Shown here one piece after another: positions 54,690 through 64,000 of a DNA stretch of 64,000 nucleotides; within the stretch, counting starts at the first letter, position 1, and the number at the start of each line of letters is the position of its first letter. Position numbers and translations under genes: made by a program. The notes beneath the pieces are model-generated. The model made no database searches and had not been told where the DNA came from. It saw nothing but the letters and a program-made list of their open reading frames with translations. Source of the DNA: Cornus controversa (Eukaryota > Streptophyta > Magnoliopsida > Cornales > Cornaceae); contig CM048849.1 of NCBI GenBank assembly GCA_026545225.1, forward strand, positions 29,770,336-29,834,335, given 5' to 3'.

Positions 54690-55430
54690 GCATGACCCTA
54701 TGTCCCTGACCTTGTTAGCTAGTCACCTATAATTCATACTACTGACTAGAGGCGCTAGGAGTACTCCCCCTCACTCTTATGAACTCTAAATAGAATGTGC
54801 TGGCTGAGGCGATGACAATGCCCCAAAACCAGACTGAGTATGGCAGTTGTAGCATCTGAGCATAGTCAGACATATAGTAGCCAGGCCATTGGCAATGGTG
54901 ACATATCACCTTTGATTGTGAGCATCTCGTAAGCAAGGGGACTGATGGTGTGGCATAAGTAGTGCTCCAAAGTTAAGCTGGTTCGCAAAAAATAGCATAG
55001 GACACTGCTGAGACCTCATCTCATTCTGTGTACTCTTCCTCTAAGAATAAGTGGACCTATTATGATCGATTTAAAAACAATGATAACAAGTCCGATCCCC
55101 TTTTGATACTGACTGTCTCCGTGGGCACTCAAACCTTTGACTCGAAAGATTCCATACAAAAAGTTGTCGATGGTGCCAATCGTGCACGCCGTTGCTCCTG
55201 AAAACATGAAACGTTCTATCTTTGTCTCTTCTTTGGATGTCCACTCAAATGTGATAGGTTCACTTGTTACAATCCTCTAGCAAGAGTCATGACCCTAGCA
55301 AAGTATCGTAGGACTGTAGCCACGTTCTTGAGGATCTAAACTCCATTAATATTCTCCTATGGATAAGAGGGTGCCTCTTCTTGGTTTTCCTCAAGTGTCA
55401 TCTTGCTATAAGGATAACAAGATAAATGTT
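54690..55430 (-). pseudogene. Tekay-type gag end, minus strand
   Basis: Minus frames include a knuckle-like CHHCQWPGYYMSDYAQ near 54880, the CX2CX4HX4C pattern with both His and last Cys changed to Tyr. Upstream (about 55240) FEWTSKEETKIERFM resembles the KIERF segment of Tekay capsids. Stops interrupt. It is cut at 54685 by the LTR. Confidence 0.6.
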
Positions 55431-55584
55431 TAATAACATGGAAATAATCAATCCATACTACACCCACTCAATGCCATACTAAGTCATTCCATAATTAGCA
55501 TGCAATACTAAACAAGTATATAACCATGTTCCACATAATAATTCATAAATCTTAGATCTAAATACATAACCCCAAGTCCATGCT

Positions 55585-57502
55585 ATCATGCCCCAATTTC
55601 TGACTCTCAATTAAGAGTGAAGGAAATGGGGGATTGATTAAGGAATACTACACCCACTCATATGCGAATCTAAACGATTCAATAACTCAATTTTGGATCC
55701 GTAATTGCCTATACATCCATAATATTAAATTGAAAATAAATTCCTTGCAAAGAGGGTTTAAAAATACTCAATTTCAAAAAATGAATTGCATAAATTAGGT
55801 TTAAAATGAAGGAGTTATCACCTGTCGAAATTGTGGCATTTTCTAGGTTCAAGTGCTCGAGCACTTACTAAAATGTGTGGACAAGCATTGCAACGCAATG
55901 ACTCAAACATGTTCCATACTGAGCAAAAATTTCACCAAAACTCCTATAAATTCATGCTTCAGTCTCCAAATGCATCCAAACAAACTGAAAAGGCCAAAAA
56001 CTATCTGTGCACTTGAAATAAACCAACCTTATGATGAAAAAAACAATTATCTAACATATATACAAAACACATTCATCATATTACATTGATCATAATCCAA
56101 TCCTTTAGAGTAAAGAGGGGAAATTCCATAAAGAACCAATATACATACACATCAGCATTATCCATGGTCCAAAAAATAGAAGATTAGATAGAACAACCTC
56201 AAAGGCACAAAATATATATATCCATCCCATTACATAAGTTGTTCCTATCTAATATCCTATTTCTTCTCAAAAGCCCAAACATGGCATATATAAGCATAAA
56301 TAAGCAAAAACTAAAAAAGATGTCCAAAGCCTCAACCTTGGCACTTTAAATGCCATGCACGATCAGTGCCTTATTTGTAAAAAAAGTTTGTGGGGAGGGT
56401 GTGGGCGACAATGCCCAGAAGGGATACCCAGACCAACTTATGCATCGACTCAATGATATATACATGAAATGCAATCTTAGCATTCCTAACTACTACATGG
56501 CATACTTTCAATGCTTATAATTCAATGAAACCCCAATGCAATACATGCATAAACCAAAGTGTTCAATAATGCTTAATCAATGCAAACCACATAAAGCATT
56601 AACAATGAATATCGTAATTCAACCAAAACTCAAACACAAAGTCAAGCAAGTTCAAAATCAAGAAATGTGGGAGAAATCCTGAGGTCATAGGATAGGTACC
56701 ATTCGGTGAAATATCCAACTTCTATCTTTACAGGTTACTAACCCGAGGTTCTAGATGCAACCACCTTGGACAATCTTTAAGGCCCTTAACCCAAGGCTCC
56801 GAGCCCTTCTTACTCTACTCGTCATCCCCCCAAAATCAACAACCAACACGTAGATTTTCAAGTATATTAATTACATACAATTCAAGAATGTAATAAACCA
56901 TTTCAAGTACAACAAGTATACATTCAACCTTATAGCCTATAAATGATTCTAATGACTCTATGCATTCCTAAGCTAACATATAAGCTATACATGATCAATA
57001 GAAAATTACAACTCATGCATATACATATTTTCACATATCAAAATCATCAAGACACAGATACAATGTCTATGTACATCACTATCATCATATATAACATGTG
57101 AAAACACATATATCATATAATTACACAAGAAGGGAAGTAAGGAATCATATAAAAACTTCCTAACTCTTCTAAGCATGCTAAATAACGTAGTCAACATAAT
57201 TTCTTAGGAAATCAATGATAGGAAGGAGAGAACACCCCTACCCCAAATCCAAAGTTAAGGACTCAAAGCCTAGAAATCCTAAAGCTTCAAAGTTTTCCAA
57301 ACCAAGCTTTCTTCTGATCAATGTGTAGAGGAAGTGAAGAGAAACAACTTTAAACCTTTCTCTAAGACCTCAATCAACCTCAAAAGTTTTCAAATCAAGA
57401 GAGAGGTGAAGAAAATAAAAAATGGTGGGAGAGGTATAACCTATGGCCGACCAAGGGGAAGAGGAGAGGTTGAAATCTTGATTTTTTGTGGTCAAATATC
57501 TC

Positions 57503-57578
<76 letters not shown>

Positions 57579-57840
57579 GGCAAGACTTTGCAATTAGTCC
57601 ATCAACTTTCTAATTTTGCTGCTCTACCCTTTTGAATTTTCACTTAATCACCAAATAGCCTTTCCTCCCTTCTCCAGACTTCACTTATGTCCCTCTGAGC
57701 TCATTTATACCCTCATGTCACTTATAAAAACCCATACTCAGAACCTTACCGGTCCCCCACTCGTACCTGAAAACACCAAAGAACCCTCTTTTTTCACCAA
57801 GCATATAGTTAGATCATTTAACTATGCTTAAACACAATTT
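55585..57840 (-). mobile_element. Minus-strand LTR upstream of the gag remnant
   Basis: In minus sense the end near 55585-55630 reads GAGAGTCAGAAATTGGGGCA then TGATAGCA, comparable to GAGTCAAAAATTGGGACGTG then GCAACA before the primer site at 40544. The shared block CCTTATTTGTAAAAAAAGTT... is at 56370-56420, and 56700-56820 resembles 12300-12420. The upstream side meets integrase sequence near 57860. The primer-binding site itself is decayed. Confidence 0.55.
57505..57575. repeat. (CA)n(TA)n compound microsatellite
   Basis: About 30 bp of AC dinucleotides followed by about 40 bp of TA. Confidence 0.95.
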
Positions 57841-57859
57841 AAAATGTGATTAAAATTGA

Positions 57860-58600
57860 GAAAATTGTTGTAGCTCTACATTCTGTATCCTAAAGGATGC
57901 TTGGAAACTACTGTAGCCATCTTCCTTTCTTGTGATTGAGTTTCTTCTTTAAACAACTAAAGATAATTTTGTTTGTAATTTTTGCATGTCCGTTCCCTTG
58001 TGGATATGCTAACTTTTGATTTATTCCATATTCTTTGGAAAAAAATTCAAGATGTTTGTTGTCCAAAATTTTCTCACTGTCCATCACAATTCCTTTTGGC
58101 AGTCCGAATCAACATATTATAGTATTCCAGATGAAAAGTTTGAATTGGCTATCTGTTATATTGGAGTAAGGTTCTACATCCACCCAATTGGTGAAATAAT
58201 TTATGGCTAGCAGTACAAAATTTTTATTCAATACAAATATTGGAAGCAGACCCACTACATCTATTCCCCACTGTGTGAATGGCCAAGGACTTGTCATTGC
58301 ATTCAAATTAATATTCGGGAGGTTGGTCAATGATGTGGGCGTGCTTCTAACATTTGTCACATTTTCTTGTATGCTCCATAACGTCTCTAGACATGTATGT
58401 TGATAAATACCCCTGACTGATTGCCTTATGAGGGAGTGATTTGCCTCTAGAGCGATTCCTACATACTTCATCGTGTACTACTGAGAGGACATATTTAGCT
58501 TCTGCTGGACCTAAGCATCTAAAGTATGGACCTAAGAATGACCTCCTATATAGCTGATTATTAATGATCGCATATTTTGTAGTGTTGATTCTTAATTTCT
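57860..58600 (-). pseudogene. Tat-type integrase, minus strand
   Basis: From 58540 down: LGPAEAKYVLSVVHDEVC, SRGKSLPHKAISQGY and CDKC (zinc-binding end, first part in another frame), then the core: TQWGIDVVGLLPIF, FGLPKGIVMDSEK, then AYPQGNGHAKITNKIIFSCL. The usual Glu after the GNGHA motif (normally GNGQAEATN) is Lys. Ends near 57865 where the LTR starts. Multiple stops. Confidence 0.85.
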
Positions 58601-58699
58601 TTGTTTTATCTTCTGATGCGGGACAATTTCATCTTCAAGAAAGGAATGATGGGATCTATCCAACTTGCCTCTCTGGAGATTACCAGAAACTACTTGGGT

Positions 58700-59160
58700 G
58701 CAGAGATACTGCGAACCTCAAGGATATCGATTGGTACTATCTTTGTTAATAAGTCACTTGTGTTTGGGGCTGAACAAGCCAATCGATCACTTTGATGTTC
58801 TGATCTCTAAAAAATTGGGAGAAATTTAACTGGTCGAATGTTTTCTCTTCCTTATCTACTGCTCGTTTATAGGTATCCATTTTTTCATCCATCGCAGAAT
58901 ACTTGTTGATCACCTGCATTACAATCAACTATGAATCATTGAAGACCTGCAAGTTATTCAACTTTTAATTCTAGGGCATGCCTAAGCCCAGCAATAAGTG
59001 ATTTGTACTCTACTTCATTATTTGAAATCGGGAATCCTATCCGGGTGGCTGGCTACAACTTTATCCCTTCTATAGTCATGATCTCAATTCATGTGATTGC
59101 CTCCATTTGATTTGTAGAGTTATCCACATATAATGTGTAGTAAACTTCTTCTATGGTTTC
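58700..59160 (-). pseudogene. Second (archaeal-type) RNase H domain of the Tat element
   Basis: YYTLYVDNSTNQMEA, then RIGFPISNNEVEYKSLIAGL, RHALELKVE match the additional RNase H domain found in Tat-lineage elements between the gypsy RNase H and integrase. Stops follow each segment. This is the main reason for assigning the Tat lineage. Confidence 0.8.
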
Positions 59161-59583
59161 CTCTTCATCTTCTACTTCATATTCGAGCAGGAAATCCGCA
59201 ACAGCTTGCCTTTTTATTTTTTTTTTCCATCTGGGCCTTAACTTAATATCAAAAGAACTTAATTCTATGGCCCATTTCATTATTCTTTTAGATAAATCAA
59301 GTTTACTCAGAATTTTTTTAACAGAGAATGTTGGCACAATTATTAGATGTGACTCGAAATAATGCCCAAGTTTTCTCTTTGCTTGGAGTAAGCCTAAGAC
59401 AATCCTTTCTACTTTAGAGTATCTACATTCTATGTTTGAGATGATCTTACTACAGTAGAACACTGGGTATTCTCTTCTTCCTTCTCTAACCAGCGCTGCA
59501 CTAGTGGTAGAATGAGAAATTACAAGGTAGAGGTATAATAGTTCACCAAGTTTGGGTGCTGAAAAAAATGGCAGATGCATCAT
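59160..59583 (-). pseudogene. Gypsy RNase H domain of the Tat element
   Basis: LYLYLVISHSTTSAALVREG, PVFYCSKIISNIECRYSKVE and YFESHLIIVPTFSVKKIL give the RNase H order without a stop over about 130 codons. Several expected acidic residues are altered (the YLDAS-like Asp is missing). Confidence 0.85.
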
Positions 59584-60600
59584 ATAATGTTTTAACTCTA
59601 CGAGGACCTCCTTTTGTTCTTCTCCCCATGTGTCCTCTCATTTGGTTGGAATGGATTTAAAGAAAGGTTTGCATCTATCTGAGAGTCGGGGATATGAATT
59701 TGCTAAGTGTTGTTATGCACCTGGTTAAGATCTATACATCCTTATGATATTTTTTCTCTTGGTTTTGAATCAAGGCTTTAGACTGGCTTTGACCCTGGCC
59801 TAAGAACTATCCTGAGGAGACTCTAAAAGGGCACTTTAATGGGTTGAGCCTCATATTGTGCGCTTTTAAAGCATTAAAGATCTCTTGCAAGTGAATCAAG
59901 TGCTCTTATTTTATGAAGCTTTTTACCACCATGCCATGTATATATACCTCCATGATATTCCTGATATACTTTTCTAACACCTTGTTCGCTAGACACTGAT
60001 AAGTTGCACCTGCTTTCTTTAGGCCAAAGGGCCTAACTTTGTAGTAGTATATGCCACACTCAATTATGAATAATGTCTTCTCCTCATCGGGAGGATCTAT
60101 TGGCATCTAGTTATTACCCGAATAAGCATCAAGGAAAGTGAGGCATTTGTAACCTAGAGTTGTATCTACAATGATCTATTTTAGGGAGAGAATAACTGTC
60201 CTTTGGGAAAGTTTTGTTAATCTAAACAAACTCGCCACTTGTCAATTTTCTTCTAGACTACTACCACATTGGACAATCATTCCGGATATTGTACCTCACG
60301 AATGAAACTTACTTCCAAAAGCTGATCCACATCTTTAGCAATTATCTTATTCCTTTCAGGGGTGAATCTCGCCTGTCTTTATTTAACTAGATAGAAGTTT
60401 AGATCCACGTTCAAACTGTGTATTGTGATCCTGGGATCAATCCCTGGCATATCAGTATGACTCCAAGAGAATACGTTTATACTTTTTCTCAGTAGATTAA
60501 TCAATTCCTCATTATCATGTTTTGACAAATTAGTCCCAATTTGAGTTGTTTGGCCTGGCTCGTCTCGTATTATTTCCAATATCTTTAATGGTTCTTTGAC
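59584..60600 (-). pseudogene. Tat-type reverse transcriptase, minus strand
   Basis: INVFSWSHTDMPGIDPRI (60460) precedes the RT fingers. The palm appears as FIIECGIYYYKVRPFGLKKA, GATYQCLANKVLEKYI and then MEVYIHGMVVKS. The catalytic YVDD of active elements is YIHG here, so both active-site Asp residues are lost. Many stops and frameshifts. Confidence 0.85.
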
Positions 60601-60829
60601 AAGATCATCTCTTCTCCATCCTCCCTAAATGACTTGGGCAGAGTGTTCTTTAATTGCTATTTATTATCTTCATGGTGCTGCGATGCTAACTTCTCGGTTT
60701 CATTCCTATCTTTCAAAGTTATTGCATAGTATTCTTTTGTGACAACTTGATCTCCCAGGATATCAATGTTTCCTTTATTATTTGGATCTATGCATCTCAT
60801 TAATTTAAAAAGGGTAGATGTAACTCACT

Positions 60830-61150
60830 GCAATTTATGGATCCATCCCCTTCCCATTATGAGATTATAGGATGATTGAATATCCACGACTGCAAAACTC
60901 TCCCTAAGAGTTTTTCTTGTAGCTATAACTGACAACTCTACTACTCCAATTAGATCTACCCAGCTCTCACTGGAGGATGTTCAGTGGATCATAACTGTTC
61001 AACATCTATTTCTAGCTTCTGAAAGATATATTTAATCATTATGTTTATGCTACTTGCTGGGTCTATATATATCAAAACCCTTTAAACCAAGCAATTCTCT
61101 ACCATCAAGTTAATCACCAGTGGGTCATCATAGGGCAACTGAACCATCTA
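60830..61150 (-). pseudogene. Tat-type protease region, minus strand
   Basis: PLVINLMVENCLV, stop, RVLIYIDPASSINIM corresponds to the RVLIDTGSSxNIL-like active site with the DTG lost, and further on SYNLIMGRGWIHKLQ is the characteristic end of this protease. Broken frames. Confidence 0.75.
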
Positions 61151-61299
61151 AAGATCTTCTTCGTCGAATGAGATTGGAGTTAATTAAAAACTAATGGACT
61201 TCCCCAACTCTCCTAAACTTTTGTGCTTATCGAACCATCAATCGGTACATATCTTTCTCTAAATCTGATTTTCTATGAATGGTGATGATTACCCGCACA

Positions 61300-62100
61300 T
61301 GTTGATCGTTCTGCTGAAATTCACTCTTCTTTTGTTTTGGTCTCTCCAATTCCTCTGATGACCCCTATCAAATAAATATTCTAAAAGTTCTCCTGTTGCT
61401 GTTAAGGCTTCAACTTAGTTTTTCAAATGGTGGCACTCGTACGTTTGTCTAGTGTCCATAATTGTTATAGAATGCACAATATTTCATTTTTTCCCTTTCT
61501 TCAAGTGGTTGACGCTGAGGGAAAGGTGCCCTGAAGATTCCCTTGTTTTCGTTTTCCTGGTAAAGTCGTGTCAGGTTGTTCTGAGCGAGGTGCCTCTTTT
61601 TCGGAGGCTTAGACACTATTGGGAGTTGTACTCTCTTAGTCTTCTGGCTTGTAGTCTGATCCTTTGTTCAGATTTCTGCTATGATCAAGGTTGATCTTTG
61701 CTCTCGAATAACTTCATCTTCTTCTAACCTCAGGTAATCTTGTGCCTTGGCATTTAGATTCCCTATGTGAGGTGGGGTCTCTTTTACTTGAGAATGATGA
61801 AACATAGTATCTTGAGTTATAGCCACTTTAAAGTCTTCACTATCACGGTCTGGTCACACCCTTCGATCATCGACATCTCCAAGTTCAATCTGGTAAGGAA
61901 CCCCTGTGACGTATATATTTGTAATTGGCAATATTTGGTGTCAAAACAAAGTTTGATCGAGTTGTAATCTTTCATTTATATTCTTGTAATAGATCATGGA
62001 GTTGAAGAATGAGAGCTTGGAGTGTGTTATTCATCAATGCATCATCTAAAGAATGCCTTAACAAAGACATCAGTTCAATGAAGCATTCAAGTGGCTACAA
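61300..62100 (-). pseudogene. Tat-type gag end, minus strand
   Basis: GFLTRLNLEMSMIEGCDQTV near 61880 matches the capsid segment of the plus-strand gag at 35340. RQTYECHHLKNxVEALTATGEL near 61430 is the tail of the gag zinc-binding region (normally H-T-DCxxLKxQIEALIRxG). Stops throughout. No primer-binding site was found between here and the LTR at 62163. Confidence 0.75.
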
Positions 62101-62162
62101 GTGAGCATGGACGTCATTGATCATGATTTGAGCATCATTTAGTCCAGGTAAGTTGCTGAGGA

Positions 62163-64000
62163 TGTAGACACCTGTTTTTGACCTCCCACTTCATTTTCAA
62201 ATCCTAAACCATTTGTACTAAGTTTCAGGATCCCACTTCCTCCAGCATGAGCCAAAAGGGCCCACAAAGGCAACCCGAATGACAAACATAGTCTGAATCA
62301 TCAAATCATTGAACAAATTACACTAAAGAGTTCGTTAGGTCCCAAAGCCTTAGAAAACAAGACTCATCGAAATCAAAGACTTTTTCAAGCACTTGAAAAC
62401 TGCCAAAGCCCCAAAAAAGGTAAAATGGTTATCTTCAAAAAATTGATTTACAATTCATCTGCCTAAACGGGAAATAGAATTCACCACTGAGTTCAAAGGT
62501 ATCAAAAACCTCAAAAGCAACTACTCAACTCCCGAACACTGAGGGTGAATAGTGCTTCCCTGAGCCACACTTCGAACCACAATCACCTTTGATATTATGT
62601 TTTGATACCAAGACTTCACCTCAATACTCTCATTTACCATAGAAGCTCAATTCGCATGCGTGCACGTATGTACGTATAATGTAGACCTAGCCAACCTCAA
62701 TGGGCCCCACACTACTCATGTTCATCGGAGGAGCTCAATTTCAAAACCTATAATAGTTTGCACAATTGAACTCTCCTTTTCGCATGATCAAAATTTTGAT
62801 CATGCAAAACCTTGATTTTGTATGATCAAAAGTATTTCGATAGCTAAGGGTGCGTGCAAAATGCTATCGAAATAGTATCGTGATTTATCAGTATTTGGGA
62901 CTTGTACCTTGTAATTTCTCGCATAATTGAAAGTGCATCTCTGCACAATCGTAATATTTCGATCATGTGAAATTAGAATCGAAGTATTTCGATAATGAGA
63001 AATTAACATTTCGCACAATTAAAATGCCTTCTGCCGAATTTCTCTACAACTTCCTACATGGTCCCTTTTTCGTCCAAACACACCTTAAACCCTCAAATCT
63101 ATATATAAACATCCATACATCATTAAACATGTGATTGAAACATAGTCACCCTTTTTATGTCATAATTCATGCATTATATGCAAATCATACATCTTTGCGT
63201 ACATTTCAATCATTTCATGTGTCAATACTTTACTATAAATAGGATTGAGTCCAAATGTCCATTTCATTATCGCCAAATACTTAACTACGTAGTCATAACA
63301 TGGTCTACAAGTACATAGTCCAAAATTACACCAAGTTACATTTGTCCAAAAGTAAATACAGCTTTAAATAAATTACATGCCACAAGCCAGCATCGGTAGC
63401 CATTTATATACAATATCCAATAATATGTCTAAAGTGTCAAAAGAGAGCCCCACTCAAAGTTCACATTCCTTCTGCTATTAGCGCCTTATCTGTAAAAAGT
63501 TTGGCAGAAAAGGGGTGAGCGATCACGTGCCCAATAGAGATGCCCAAGCCAACCTAAGTGCCAACTCGACGCTGACCTATATGAAATGCTAGTCATGGCA
63601 TTCCTATCGGCTACATGGCATAGCTTTCAAAGGTTATTCAACCATAGCATGTTCAACAAGCAAATTAGTAACATAAATCACATCAATAATCCCACAACTT
63701 TAATTACACACCGAACATAACACATGATTGGATAACTCCGAAGATCATGTGGTCTTGGTCGACTCCGATTATTCAAGTATGATGGTCCACTCTGAAAGTT
63801 ATACTAGCATGGACAAACTCCAATAAACTTCATGTATGATGGGTCAAACTCCGGATCATACTAGTATTAGACATACTCTGATAGTTTCGTGTATAATGGG
63901 CTGAACTCCGAGGATCATACAGATATTGGCCAACTCCAATAAAAGGGCTTGGTTGGACATTCTCCGAGATTCCATGCCACATTTTCAATGAAAATTCTCT
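62163..64000 (-). mobile_element. Gypsy-type LTR, minus orientation, runs off the window
   Basis: Begins TGTAGACACCTGTTTTTGAC in plus reading, like the LTR at 35640. It has the shared block GCGCCTTATCTGTAAAAAGT, TTGGCAGAAAAGGGGTGAGC at 63481-63520. 63720-63980 has four diverged units with AACTCCGA(A/G)GATCAT(G/A), comparable to 39160-39420 reversed. No gene. Confidence 0.6.
63720..63980. repeat. Short tandem units in the LTR (about 55-60 bp)
   Basis: GATAACTCCGAAGATCATGT, ACTCCGATTATTCAAGTATG, GTCAAACTCCGGATCATACT and CTGAACTCCGAGGATCATAC recur. Similar units occur on the other strand near 39300-39420. Confidence 0.6.

Noticed and set aside
57616..57831. Plus-strand 71-codon frame near the integrase end
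   Set aside because: It lies in minus-strand LTR promoter-like sequence and shows no family resemblance.

Overview
This is a stretch of plant nuclear DNA, most likely from a dicot-like flowering plant with a repeat-rich genome; the species cannot be named from the sequence. The evidence is a leucine-rich-repeat receptor kinase with a GT-AG intron, plant Ty3/gypsy (Tekay and Tat) and Ty1/copia retroelements, plant-type Mutator, Harbinger and hAT elements, high A+T content and many (TA)n tracts. There is one clearly intact gene, at 24256-27589: an LRR-XII (EFR/Xa21-like) receptor kinase of 1025 residues with a non-RD kinase.

Layout. 1-6728: a Tekay-type gypsy element with most of gag and RT deleted; its 5' LTR is cut by the window edge and its 3' LTR is complete (3836-6728). 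It is inserted in a decayed minus-strand plant transposon protein gene (6751-7281). 8700-10894: a minus-strand copia gag remnant with its primer-binding site. 10908-13000: a minus-strand gypsy-type LTR. 13220-13780: the RNase H end of a LINE. 14300-14940: two unidentified reading frames around a 62-bp minisatellite. 15300-21600: A+T-rich DNA with LTR fragments, a candidate Mutator-like element, fold-back repeats and duplications. 20425-21064 and 23240-23819 are two copies of one short transposon in opposite orientation.

24256-28400: the receptor kinase and its flanks, with a 194-bp Mutator MITE (28142-28335). 28900-34616: a nest of insertions: copia leader, a 2862-bp solo LTR with perfect target duplication (29279-32140), a 1577-bp Mutator-like element carrying a GRF zinc-finger/transmembrane frame (32168-33744), a 187-bp copia LTR, then a Tat element (PBS and gag to 35517). 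35640-37000: another LTR. 37030-38010: GGT-rich tandem duplication. About 38020-42115: Tekay LTR, PBS, gag and start of protease. 42235-43765: two tandem arrays. 43800-44400: Tat-type LTR with a duplicated promoter.

45406-52101 is the ruin of a second receptor-kinase cluster. It holds two orphan copies of the leader seen upstream of the intact gene (45406, 45890), a CAC-rich block, a second copy of the 194-bp MITE, and a receptor-kinase pseudogene interrupted by a Harbinger-like MITE. 52100-54685: a minus-strand LTR region containing a hAT element (53097-53819). 54686-57840: minus-strand Tekay gag and LTR. 57860-62100: a decayed minus-strand Tat element (gag, protease, RT, two RNase H domains, integrase). 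62163-64000: LTR.

Functionally only the receptor kinase looks able to make a normal host protein: a plasma-membrane receptor expected to sense an extracellular ligand, probably microbial. The rest records tandem duplication of that locus followed by repeated transposon invasion and decay. I saw no bacterial-type operon, CRISPR array, rRNA or tRNA gene. The most distinctive observations are the Mutator MITE pair with co-varying arms, the GRF-bearing Mutator element, the multiplied receptor-kinase leader, and the 80-bp tandem array.
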